38,180 nucleotides of DNA. Source: a bacterium. Its GTDB lineage: Bacteria > Elusimicrobiota > Elusimicrobia > Elusimicrobiales > UBA9959. Of the stretch, positions 8,153-14,149 are shown piece after piece; position 1 is the stretch's first letter, and each line of letters begins with the position of its first letter. The notes under the pieces are model-generated. The model was given only the letters and a program-made list of their open reading frames with translations. It did not search any database and had not been told where the DNA came from. Position numbers and translations under genes: made by a program. The DNA lies in assembly GCA_021811315.1 (NCBI GenBank), contig JAJZPF010000028.1, positions 1 to 38,180 of the forward strand, in the 5' to 3' direction.

Positions 8153-8173
8153 TGTCGAGGCGAAGCCTCGACA
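8153..8173. repeat. REP-type palindrome, copy 2
   Basis: Perfect palindrome with 9-bp arms around GAA; core GAGGCGAAGCCTC. It lies just after the stop of the TIM-barrel gene. It belongs to the set at 4618-4638, 8586-8610, 9279-9299, 10156-10186 and 10215-10229. Confidence 0.85.
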
Positions 8174-8195
8174 GAGTCCTCACATTCAGCGAACA

Positions 8196-8224
8196 AAAGA
8201 ACCCGGCTAAACGCCGGGTTCTTT
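8196..8224 (+). terminator. Rho-independent terminator of the TIM-barrel gene
   Basis: A 12-bp perfect stem (AAAGAACCCGGC at 8196-8207 with 8213-8224, loop TAAAC) is followed by GTTT. The A-rich start could let it work both ways. Confidence 0.88.
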
Positions 8225-8235
8225 GTTTGGCTGCC

Positions 8236-8264
8236 TTGGCAGGCAGTAGCTTATGTGCTACTAT
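8236..8264 (+). promoter_or_regulatory. Promoter of the HigA-like gene
   Basis: TTGGCA (8236-8241) and TACTAT (8259-8264) are 17 nt apart. The TACTAT box is the same hexamer used by the FecR-like operon. The start codon at 8294 is about 23 nt past the expected transcription start. Confidence 0.7.
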
Positions 8265-8293
8265 GCAAGCACAGATTATCAATTAGGTATAAG

Positions 8294-8584
8294 ATGAAAT
8301 CAACCGAAAGCTACCACAAGGATTTACTAAAACGTCTTGCCGATCCCAAATACGCCATGGGATACCTCAACGCCTGTCTTGAGGACGAGCACGAGGGCGT
8401 CTTCCTGCTCGCGCTGCACGATGTGGCGCAGGTACACGGCGGCCTGGCGCAGATAGCCAGGAAGACCAAACTCAACCGCGAGCATCTATTCCGAATGCTC
8501 TCGAAGAAGGGCAACCCGCAGCTTCACAACCTGCGCCTCATAGCCGGAGCCATGGGCTATAAATTCACCCTCCGCAAAGCTTAA
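8294..8584 (+). CDS. Orphan HigA-type antitoxin (COG3636-like addiction module antidote)
   Basis: A 96-residue DNA-binding protein. The central part YLNACLEDEHEGVFLLALHDV and the following helix-turn-helix (about 55-80, LAQIARKTKLNREHLFRMLS, then GNPQLHNLRLIAGAMG) match the COG3636 antidote family that normally sits just after a RelE/HigB-like toxin gene. No toxin gene is found upstream: that side holds only a terminator and this gene's own promoter. The start is ATG 8294 (an in-frame ATG further up lies inside the promoter). The stop codon overlaps that of the convergent RAYT gene in the shared tetranucleotide TTAA. Probably a solitary regulator or the remnant of a toxin-antitoxin pair. Confidence 0.82.
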   Translation: MKSTESYHKDLLKRLADPKYAMGYLNACLEDEHEGVFLLALHDVAQVHGGLAQIARKTKLNREHLFRMLSKKGNPQLHNLRLIAGAMGYKFTLRKA

Positions 8585-9267
8585 TCCTGGTGAGGCGAAG
8601 CCTCAGCAGGTAATTCCCTTTTATTTTTTAGATATTTGGTCATGCTGGCGAAGAAACCGCCGTCCCGCATAAAGGACTCTTCAAGCAACTTCCTATTCGT
8701 AATCGCGGGAAAATTGTCCCTGCCTGCATAGTCCTGAAAACTGCTCCACTTATATTCCCTCAAAAATTCCATTTCAAGATCCACGGACGGAAAAGGCGGC
8801 ATGAGTTTGAGAGGATTTGCGTGTATGTAAAAAGGGATTCCTTCAAAATGACCCTCCCCTTTGATCCTGACGCACTTGAACACCCCCTGAAAAAGCACAC
8901 CTGTACGTTGGTACTTTTTATTAAAGAACATCGTGTAGGCAGTGCCCAGCTTCTGCATAAAGGCTGCAAGTCCACCCTTGCTCCGCTGCATTAATAGAAG
9001 GTGGAAGTGGTTAGGCATAAGCGCAAATGCCAGGATATCCACTAGTTTTTGACCGCCATTTTCAGTTCGACGCGAACCCTCTGAGCATGCCGGGCGCGGA
9101 TGGGCAAAGAAGTAGCCTGAATGCAGAACAGCCGCAGCACAGTTCATTCTTTCCAGATCATACACGAAACGACCTTTATCACAATCGTCGGCAAACACTT
9201 CACGCTTATCCGCTCCCCTGTTATAGATGTGATAGATCTCCCCCTCCGCAAATATAATCTTTCGCAT
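8581..9267 (-). CDS. RAYT: REP-associated tyrosine (Y1/IS200-like) transposase
   Basis: A 228-residue single-strand nuclease of the Y1 family. Visible are HIYNRG (13-18), the HUH metal site MPNHFHLLL (His87, His89) and the nucleophile Tyr147 in YIHANP, then the family phrase YKWSSFQDYAG (172-182). All catalytic residues are present. A stretch around 57-72 (PRPACSEGSRRTENGG) looks like an in-frame insertion relative to usual RAYTs. The start is ATG 9267, preceded by GAGGAGGGG; an upstream in-frame ATG is less likely. The gene is bracketed by palindromes of the GAGGC-GAA-GCCTC type, one of which encodes the last residues (LPAEASPHQ). RAYTs are known to act on such palindromes. Confidence 0.92.
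   Translation of the reverse strand: MRKIIFAEGEIYHIYNRGADKREVFADDCDKGRFVYDLERMNCAAAVLHSGYFFAHPRPACSEGSRRTENGGQKLVDILAFALMPNHFHLLLMQRSKGGLAAFMQKLGTAYTMFFNKKYQRTGVLFQGVFKCVRIKGEGHFEGIPFYIHANPLKLMPPFPSVDLEMEFLREYKWSSFQDYAGRDNFPAITNRKLLEESFMRDGGFFASMTKYLKNKRELPAEASPHQD
8586..8610. repeat. REP-type palindrome, copy 3, inside the 3' end of the RAYT gene
   Basis: Palindrome CCTGG-TGAGGC-GAA-GCCTCA-GCAGG, with one mismatch. It encodes the C-terminus of the RAYT. Confidence 0.85.
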
Positions 9268-9278
9268 ACCCCCTCCTC

Positions 9279-9299
9279 TGTTGAGGCTTCGCCTCGACA
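9279..9299. repeat. REP-type palindrome, copy 4, upstream of the RAYT start
   Basis: Arms of 9 bp around TTC with one wobble mismatch, in the opposite orientation to copy 3. It lies 12 nt upstream of the RAYT start codon, so the gene is flanked on both sides. Confidence 0.85.
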
Positions 9300-9353
9300 C
9301 ATATACCATAGCAGACGAACCCGACAAGGGCGTGTCGACTTGGGAATAAAAAT

Positions 9354-9388
9354 GAACAGGGGACTTTTCCTTGAAAAGTACCCTGTTC
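9354..9388. terminator. Two-way terminator hairpin between RAYT region and zeta module
   Basis: The arm GAACAGGG (9354-9361) pairs with 9381-9388, and ACTTTTC (9363-9369) with 9373-9379. A T-run follows on the plus strand (9391-9396) and on the minus strand (complement of 9347-9351). It serves the leftward zeta module. Confidence 0.75.
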
Positions 9389-9400
9389 TCTTTTTTGAAA

Positions 9401-9550
9401 TTAGAGGGATTTTGGGGAGACGTTTACTGCTTTGCCGTTTTTCCAGATGGCCAGGGGGCGTCCTGTTTTTTTATGGTCGGCCACTACTTTCCGCACGGCG
9501 ACTTTCATGGCTATTTCCGCTTTGTCCTGCATGGAAAGTCTTTTTTTCAT
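9401..9550 (-). CDS. 49-residue partner of the zeta-type kinase (candidate antitoxin)
   Basis: A short basic protein: it begins MKKRLSMQDKAEIAMKV, continues through VVADHKKTGRPLAIWKNG and ends VSPKSL. Its ATG overlaps the stop of the zeta-type gene (ATGA), so translation is coupled, and a terminator follows. From memory, small proteins with this HKKTGRPLAIW pattern accompany COG4185 zeta-like genes; this could not be checked. A helical N-terminal half and a short beta hairpin near the C-terminus are plausible. The likely role is to neutralise or assist the kinase. Confidence 0.75.
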   Translation of the reverse strand: MKKRLSMQDKAEIAMKVAVRKVVADHKKTGRPLAIWKNGKAVNVSPKSL

Positions 9551-10128
9551 AGGTTCACGGACTCCATTATCATCCTATATATTTGTTGGTTTTCGACAGT
9601 AAGGCTACTGCCCGCGCCCTTGGCCGCCAATACGGGCTTTTCGCCGGAATTATCAAAAAGCATCCAGGTGTCGGCCTGCCCGGAGTAGGCTTTAAAGAAA
9701 TTATATATTGAGCGGGGAAAACGGCGCCTGACGTCGTTAGTAAGCACGTCATGGCCACCTTCGGCAACTCTATTTTTTACCCGCAGAAGGGAAAGGCCCA
9801 CCCCGGGAACCCATAAAAAAAATAAGTGTATTTTATAGCCCGCCGCTTTTAAGCGCCGGAACATATTGATATGACCGCGGCCGGACAAGGTGGTTTCAAA
9901 GCCGAAATCCTCACCGCTTTTTGTGAACTCGCGTATGCTAGTCAGTACCAGTTTTCCAGCTTTAAGCGCCACAATACCAGGAGCAAAAGGAGACAAGCCG
10001 CTGGCGATGAGGTCGGCATTTACGAAGTGGTTGCATTTAGCGTAATTGGGCAGGAACTCTCTGGCAAAAGTGGTTTTGCCAGAGCCGTTAGGACCGGCTA
10101 CCACATATACATTGGAAACTTTACCCAT
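9547..10128 (-). CDS. Zeta-toxin-like kinase (COG4185 predicted ABC-type ATPase)
   Basis: A 193-residue P-loop kinase. It has Walker A GPNGSGKTT (12-20), NADLI (37-41), FETTLSGRG (77-85), RVAEGGHDV (120-128), RRRFPRSIYNF (135-145) and FDNSG (158-162), the motif order of zeta-like kinases of the COG4185 group. Zeta toxins phosphorylate UDP-N-acetylglucosamine, but it is not known whether this subgroup does. ATG 10128 is preferred over TTG 10131. It sits 7 nt after a TGCTATAAT box, so the message is probably leaderless. The 49-residue gene downstream overlaps by 4 nt. REP-type palindromes lie just upstream. Confidence 0.85.
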   Translation of the reverse strand: MGKVSNVYVVAGPNGSGKTTFAREFLPNYAKCNHFVNADLIASGLSPFAPGIVALKAGKLVLTSIREFTKSGEDFGFETTLSGRGHINMFRRLKAAGYKIHLFFLWVPGVGLSLLRVKNRVAEGGHDVLTNDVRRRFPRSIYNFFKAYSGQADTWMLFDNSGEKPVLAAKGAGSSLTVENQQIYRMIMESVNL

Positions 10129-10135
10129 CAACTTA

Positions 10136-10144
10136 ATTATAGCA
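10136..10144 (-). promoter_or_regulatory. Extended -10 promoter of the zeta module
   Basis: The minus strand reads TGCTATAAT, identical to the OPX promoter; ATG 10128 begins 7 nt later. The message should be leaderless or carry a 1-nt leader. Confidence 0.65.
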
Positions 10145-10155
10145 GTTTGAAATAA

Positions 10156-10186
10156 TACCCTGTCGAGGCTTCGCCTCGACAGGGTA
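10156..10186. repeat. REP-type palindrome, copy 5 (longest)
   Basis: Perfect 14-bp arms (TACCCTGTCGAGGC and its complement) around TTC. It lies upstream of the zeta module promoter. Confidence 0.9.
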
Positions 10187-10214
10187 CTATGGCTCGGGGT
10201 GGGTTCCCCCTTGG

Positions 10215-10229
10215 TGAGGCGAAGCCTCA
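10215..10229. repeat. REP-type palindrome, copy 6, overlapping the thrS stop codon
   Basis: TGAGGC-GAA-GCCTCA. The last three bases (10227-10229) are the complement of the thrS stop TGA, so the element ends the gene. Confidence 0.85.
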
Positions 10230-11987
10230 GCTGTAGGAACTTGCCAGCGCGCGGGTGTCGGCTTCGGTTTTGGCTTTGGCGATGAACTCGTCGAGGGAGA
10301 CGCCGAAGACGGACTTGTTGCCGCGGAGGCGCAGGGTGACGTTCCCGGCCTCTTTTTCTTTCAGGCCCACTACCACCAGGTAGGGGAACTTGTGCATTGC
10401 GGAATCGCGGACCTTGGCGTTGATGGTGTTATTGCTCAGGTCGGACGCGACGCGCAGGCCGGCGGCTTTCAGCTTGGCTTCGACTTCGCGGGCGTAGCCT
10501 TCGGCTTCCTCGGTGATATTGAGTACTTTCACCTGGACCGGGGCCAGCCACATCGGGAAGTTCCCGGCGTAATGCTCGATCATGATGCCGAAAAAGCGCT
10601 CGAGCGAGCCGAGCAGGGCGCGGTGGATCATGTACGGCTGGTGCTTAGCCCCGTCGGAGCCGGTGTATTCCATGCCGAAGCGCTCGGGCAGATTGAAGTC
10701 GAACTGGATGGTGCTCATCTGCCACTCGCGGCCGATCGCGTCTTTCACCTTCAGGTCGATCTTGGGGCCGTAGAAAGCGCCGCCGCCCTCGTCGACCTCG
10801 ACCGGTATGCCCGCCTTCTCGGCGGCCGCGCGCAGGCTCTTCTGCGCCTCTTCCCAGCGCGCGGGCTCGCCCACGGCGCCCTCGGGGCGGGTGGCGAGGT
10901 AGGCTTTGATCTCGGTGAAGCCGAAAGTTTTCCAGATGTTCAGGCTGAAGCGCAGGACTTCGATCGTCTCGGCTTCCATCTGCTCGGGCGTGCAGATGAT
11001 ATGCGCGTCGTCCTGGGTAAAGCCGCGCACGCGCATCAGGCCGTGCAGTACGCCGGCCTTTTCGAAGCGGTACACGGAGCCGAGCTCGGCCCAGCGCAGG
11101 GGCAGGTCGCGGTAGGAACGCGCCGTGCTCTGGTAGATCTGGATGTGGAAAGGGCAGTTCATCGGCTTGGCGTAATAGTTGATGCCGTCGATGTCCATCG
11201 GCGCGTACATCGAGTCTTTGTAGAACTCGAGATGGCCGGAGGTCAGCCAGAGGTTCTCGCGGCCGATATGCGGGGTGTTCACCAGGCCGTAGCCGCCCTT
11301 GAAATGCTCGTCCTTCCAGTAGGTCTCGATCTCGTGGCGCATCCGCGCGCCGTTGGGATGCCAAAGCACCAGGCCGGGGCCGATAAGCTCGTTGATGCTG
11401 AAAAGATCGAGCTGCTTGCCCAGTTTGCGGTGGTCGCGCTTCGCGGCTTCTTCCTGCTGCTTCAGATAAGCGTTAAGCTCGTCCTGCGTTTCGAAGGCCA
11501 CGGCGTAGATTCGCTGCAGCATCGGGTTCTTCTCGCTGCCGCGCCAGTAAGCGCCGGCCACGTGGGTGAGCTTGTAAGCTTTCAGCTTGCCGGTATGCTC
11601 GACGTGGGGGCCTTTGCAGAGGTCCTCGAAGGGGCCGTTCTTGTAGATGCTGATGACGGAGCCCTCGGGCAGGTCATTGATGAGCTCGACTTTGTATTTC
11701 TCACCCTTCTCGGCGAAATGTTTGAGGGCTTCGGCGCGCGGGAGCTCCGTGCGTTCGAATTTCTGAGCCTGGCCGAGGATATGCTTCATTTTCTTTTCGA
11801 TGAGGGGCAGGTCCTCGGGGGTGAAATGGTGCTCGAGGTCGAAATCGTAGTAGAAGCCGTTCTCGATGGCGGGGCCGATGCCGAATTTAACGCCGGGGAA
11901 CAGTTCCGCGACGGCCTGGGCCATGACGTGGGCCAGGGAGTGGCGCATTTTGTGGACGAGTGATTCTTCTTTGTTTTCTTCTGACAT
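10227..11987 (-). CDS. thrS: Threonyl-tRNA synthetase lacking the TGS domain
   Basis: This class II synthetase (586 residues) charges tRNA-Thr. It begins directly with the editing domain: RHSLAH holds the editing His pair (16 and 20), with DLCKGPH further on. The catalytic core shows MNCPFHIQIY, DDAHIIC and MIHRALLGS, giving the three zinc ligands Cys, His, His, then motif 3 (GSLERFFGIMIEHYAG). The anticodon domain runs from about APVQVKVLN to the end. The usual 60-residue N-terminal TGS domain is absent: ATG 11987 has AAGGAG just upstream, and the short in-frame extension does not encode one. tRNA-Val lies upstream on the same strand. The stop codon is provided by a REP-type palindrome. Confidence 0.95.
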   Translation of the reverse strand: MSEENKEESLVHKMRHSLAHVMAQAVAELFPGVKFGIGPAIENGFYYDFDLEHHFTPEDLPLIEKKMKHILGQAQKFERTELPRAEALKHFAEKGEKYKVELINDLPEGSVISIYKNGPFEDLCKGPHVEHTGKLKAYKLTHVAGAYWRGSEKNPMLQRIYAVAFETQDELNAYLKQQEEAAKRDHRKLGKQLDLFSINELIGPGLVLWHPNGARMRHEIETYWKDEHFKGGYGLVNTPHIGRENLWLTSGHLEFYKDSMYAPMDIDGINYYAKPMNCPFHIQIYQSTARSYRDLPLRWAELGSVYRFEKAGVLHGLMRVRGFTQDDAHIICTPEQMEAETIEVLRFSLNIWKTFGFTEIKAYLATRPEGAVGEPARWEEAQKSLRAAAEKAGIPVEVDEGGGAFYGPKIDLKVKDAIGREWQMSTIQFDFNLPERFGMEYTGSDGAKHQPYMIHRALLGSLERFFGIMIEHYAGNFPMWLAPVQVKVLNITEEAEGYAREVEAKLKAAGLRVASDLSNNTINAKVRDSAMHKFPYLVVVGLKEKEAGNVTLRLRGNKSVFGVSLDEFIAKAKTEADTRALASSYS

Positions 11988-12004
11988 AGTCTCCTTAATT
12001 GTAA

Positions 12005-12038
12005 AGCCCGCCAGTACCCGAGCGGGTTCCAACGGGCT
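12005..12038 (-). terminator. Hairpin between tRNA-Val and thrS
   Basis: An outer stem AGCCCG/CGGGCT (12005-12010 with 12033-12038) encloses an inner stem ACCCG/CGGGT (12016-12020 with 12023-12027), followed leftward by TTTAC. It could partly end the tRNA transcript or protect the thrS leader. The T-run is short, so it may be leaky and allow tRNA-Val/thrS read-through. Confidence 0.45.
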
Positions 12039-12055
12039 CTCTGATACTTAAAATC

Positions 12056-12130
12056 TGGTGCCCAGTACAGGGATCGAACCTGTGACCTTTCCCATGTCAA
12101 GGGAACGCGCTACCGCTGCGCCAACTGGGC
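12056..12130 (-). tRNA. tRNA-Val (GAC)
   Basis: A full cloverleaf: acceptor GCCCAGT/ACTGGGC, T-arm GGTTCGATCCC, anticodon stem TTCCC/GGGAA with loop TTGACAT, giving anticodon GAC (Val). The CCA end is encoded (12056-12058). Confidence 0.96.
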
Positions 12131-12148
12131 CTCTGAAACGACAAGCCT

Positions 12149-12157
12149 ATTATATCA
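12149..12157 (-). promoter_or_regulatory. Extended -10 promoter of tRNA-Val
   Basis: The minus strand reads TGATATAAT; the tRNA begins 18 nt after it. Its TG overlaps the T-run of the terminator at 12163-12203. Confidence 0.55.
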
Positions 12158-12162
12158 AAAAA

Positions 12163-12203
12163 GGGGACAGGCTACTTTATTTTCAATAAAGTAGCCTGTC
12201 CCC
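12163..12203 (-). terminator. Original terminator of the queF gene string, now cut off by the IS
   Basis: A perfect 19-bp stem (12163-12181 with 12185-12203) around TTC is followed on the minus strand by six T (12157-12162). Before the IS at 12218-13733 inserted, it lay just after queF. Confidence 0.85.
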
Positions 12204-12217
12204 ATTCTTTATTTTTT

Positions 12218-13733
12218 AATAGTGTCCCATAGTCGTACACGGCATCATGCAACCACAAAAGCGATGGTGGCGTCTTTAACGGCACACCGGCCTTTCAAAT
12301 CCAGCAGTTTCGCCCAGTACTGTAGCCAGCGCTTCGGATCGTAAATCCTTGTCATCAGCACCCTAGCCACTGCAAGCACTCCCTTGTCCTTCCACGACGC
12401 GCCTATCTTCTTGATGCGCCGCCCCATCTCGCGCATTACCCTTTCCAGCAGGCTTATCGCCTTCGGCGGCATGTACCCCATCTCAAGCCACTTCTCAACC
12501 ACGGTGAAAGTGTGGTCCCCGGCGTTGCGCAGGTAGCTGGCCGCCGCGTGGTAGCCTTTATTCTTGAAACTGCGCGCCAGCGCGTCCATCGACTGCCGGC
12601 TTTCCAGAAGCTGCCCTTCGATCTGCTCCCGCATCTCCTTGGGAATACTCCGGTATTCTCCCTCGGGTAAATCAATTTTAATTATCCCGGACAGCTTGTC
12701 TATATACGGCTTCCGCTGCGGCTTGCGCAGCCCGTCCTCCCATAGCGCAAAACCCAGTTGATGCGGTATGTGCCACTGGCACCTCTGGATATCCTGCGCC
12801 AGATTGCCAAGGACTTCCTGCCCCTTTTCACCGTCTATCGCCACCACCGGCGGCAGGATGCCTTCCGGCTTGGCTTCCAGCATCTGCTTGTCTATCTGCT
12901 CCCAACTTTCGTCCGCCCATACGCCAAGCGGCACCAGCCGCCTCGGCGAGCCCGTAACGCCCATCATAAGGCGCAACTGGCCGCGCGTGCCCTCGGCGCT
13001 GCCCTGGCGCTTGTATCCCGTACCGTCGGCCATAAGCCCCTGCAGCGATTCCCAGGTCTTCGCCCGGAAAGCGCCTTCCTGCAGGCTGTCCCAGTCGCCG
13101 CCCGCCATCCACCGTTGCCCGCTGCTTCGTGGCACTTCCACCTGCGCCAGCGCGACCATCCGCCCGCCGCCTTTGCGGTAACTCAGGTCGGTCATAGTTT
13201 CCGCCGTCATCCGCATCAGTTCAACCGTCGGCCGGACCCGCGGCTCTATCTTAAGCAGCGGCCCCAGCACGCGAAAGCGCTTGCCGCAGACTGCACATAT
13301 CACCTGCCGCGTTTCCACCGACAAAGGCCCCAATTCTGTTCTCAGCTTGCGCGGCTCGCGCTTGCCGCCGCTGCGGTAAGCGCATCCCAGGCACATCTGC
13401 CCCTTGGAGCCACGCGCTTCGTGCGGCAGCCAGTTCCCGTCGCCATGCCCTGAACACAACAACTCTATGATCCTTTTCTGATAGGCGTTGATAACGCCTT
13501 CAGCCGCCTTCGCGGTCGCCTCACGGCCCCACTTGCCGACGGCGTGAAGAATCTCGTTGATATTTACTTCGCCATCTTGTAGACTAACCACAAGCTCAAG
13601 TCGTACTTTGATTTCCATTTTGGTCCACCTTTCCTTGCAGGGTTTGGTGGACCCAATTTTATCAACTTAGGAGCGCGGTCGCCGCAGATACGCCCCCAGA
13701 AACAGCTGTCATGTACGACTATGGGACACTATT
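12218..13733 (-). mobile_element. Complete insertion sequence, 1516 bp, with perfect ends and target duplication
   Basis: Perfect 22-bp terminal inverted repeats (12218-12239 and 13712-13733) flank one transposase gene. Direct repeats TATTTTTT of 8 bp lie immediately outside (12210-12217 and 13734-13741). Perfect ends, perfect duplication and an intact gene point to a recent insertion. It sits at the last base of the queF stop codon. An 8-bp duplication and this transposase type suggest an ISH6/ISLre2-like family; the exact family is uncertain. Confidence 0.95.
12245..13618 (-). CDS. IS transposase (DDE type, ISLre2/ISH6/UPF0236-like)
   Basis: A 457-residue transposase filling the IS. A cysteine pair region (CLGCAYRSGG and CAVCGKRF, about 75-110) may bind zinc. 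The catalytic part probably includes MADGT (Asp about 193), VVAIDGEKG (Asp about 260) and a late Glu in the helical region before GRRIKKIGASWKDKG, a phrase similar to UPF0236/ISLre2 transposases; the exact DDE triad cannot be fixed by eye. The phrase RCQWHIPHQLGFALWEDG is also transposase-like. The gene is uninterrupted, starting 94 nt inside the right-hand inverted repeat. Its base composition is close to that of the host. Confidence 0.85.
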   Translation of the reverse strand: MEIKVRLELVVSLQDGEVNINEILHAVGKWGREATAKAAEGVINAYQKRIIELLCSGHGDGNWLPHEARGSKGQMCLGCAYRSGGKREPRKLRTELGPLSVETRQVICAVCGKRFRVLGPLLKIEPRVRPTVELMRMTAETMTDLSYRKGGGRMVALAQVEVPRSSGQRWMAGGDWDSLQEGAFRAKTWESLQGLMADGTGYKRQGSAEGTRGQLRLMMGVTGSPRRLVPLGVWADESWEQIDKQMLEAKPEGILPPVVAIDGEKGQEVLGNLAQDIQRCQWHIPHQLGFALWEDGLRKPQRKPYIDKLSGIIKIDLPEGEYRSIPKEMREQIEGQLLESRQSMDALARSFKNKGYHAAASYLRNAGDHTFTVVEKWLEMGYMPPKAISLLERVMREMGRRIKKIGASWKDKGVLAVARVLMTRIYDPKRWLQYWAKLLDLKGRCAVKDATIAFVVA

Positions 13734-14140
13734 TATTTTTTGGCTTTGTATTCGGCTATTATCACGGAGCTCAGGCCGCCGCGGGGGGTGAAGTCGGCGG
13801 TGACGGTGCAGGAGCGGGGTTTTATCGCTTTTATCACGTCGTCGAGGACGCGGTTGGCGATGTTCTCCATGAAGATGCCGCAGTTGCGGTACTGGAGGAA
13901 GTAATATTTGAGCGACTTGAGCTCGAGGCAGAGCTTGCCGGGGACGTATTCGATGGTGACGGTCCCGAAGTCGGGCAGGCCGGTCTTGGGGCAGACGGAG
14001 GTGAACTCCGGGTGCTCGATCACTATGGTGTAGTCGCGCTTGTACTGGTTCTCCCAGGACTCTATCTCGGGCAGCTTGATGCTTCTGACGCTCTGCGCCT
14101 GGCCCTGGGTATAACCGAACTTCGTCGAGGTGTTTTTCAT
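13733..14140 (-). CDS. queF: NADPH-dependent 7-cyano-7-deazaguanine reductase (preQ0 reductase, type I)
   Basis: A 135-residue cytoplasmic enzyme that reduces preQ0 to preQ1 in queuosine synthesis. The catalytic Cys50 lies in SVCPKTGLPDFG with the partner Asp57, and the QueF motif ELKSLKYY is at 73-80. Length fits the short (unimodular) type. A Shine-Dalgarno AAGGAG precedes ATG 14140, 9 nt after copA. The stop codon TAA is made by two bases of the IS target duplication plus the first base of the IS; the uninterrupted site would also have given TAA, so the protein is unchanged. The original terminator is now 1.5 kb away beyond the IS. Confidence 0.94.
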   Translation of the reverse strand: MKNTSTKFGYTQGQAQSVRSIKLPEIESWENQYKRDYTIVIEHPEFTSVCPKTGLPDFGTVTIEYVPGKLCLELKSLKYYFLQYRNCGIFMENIANRVLDDVIKAIKPRSCTVTADFTPRGGLSSVIIAEYKAKK

Positions 14141-14149
14141 ATTAGCTCC

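Noticed and set aside
11988-12055. T-box riboswitch before thrS
   Set aside because: Only about 70 nt separate tRNA-Val from thrS, too short for a T-box, and the antiterminator sequence is not properly present.
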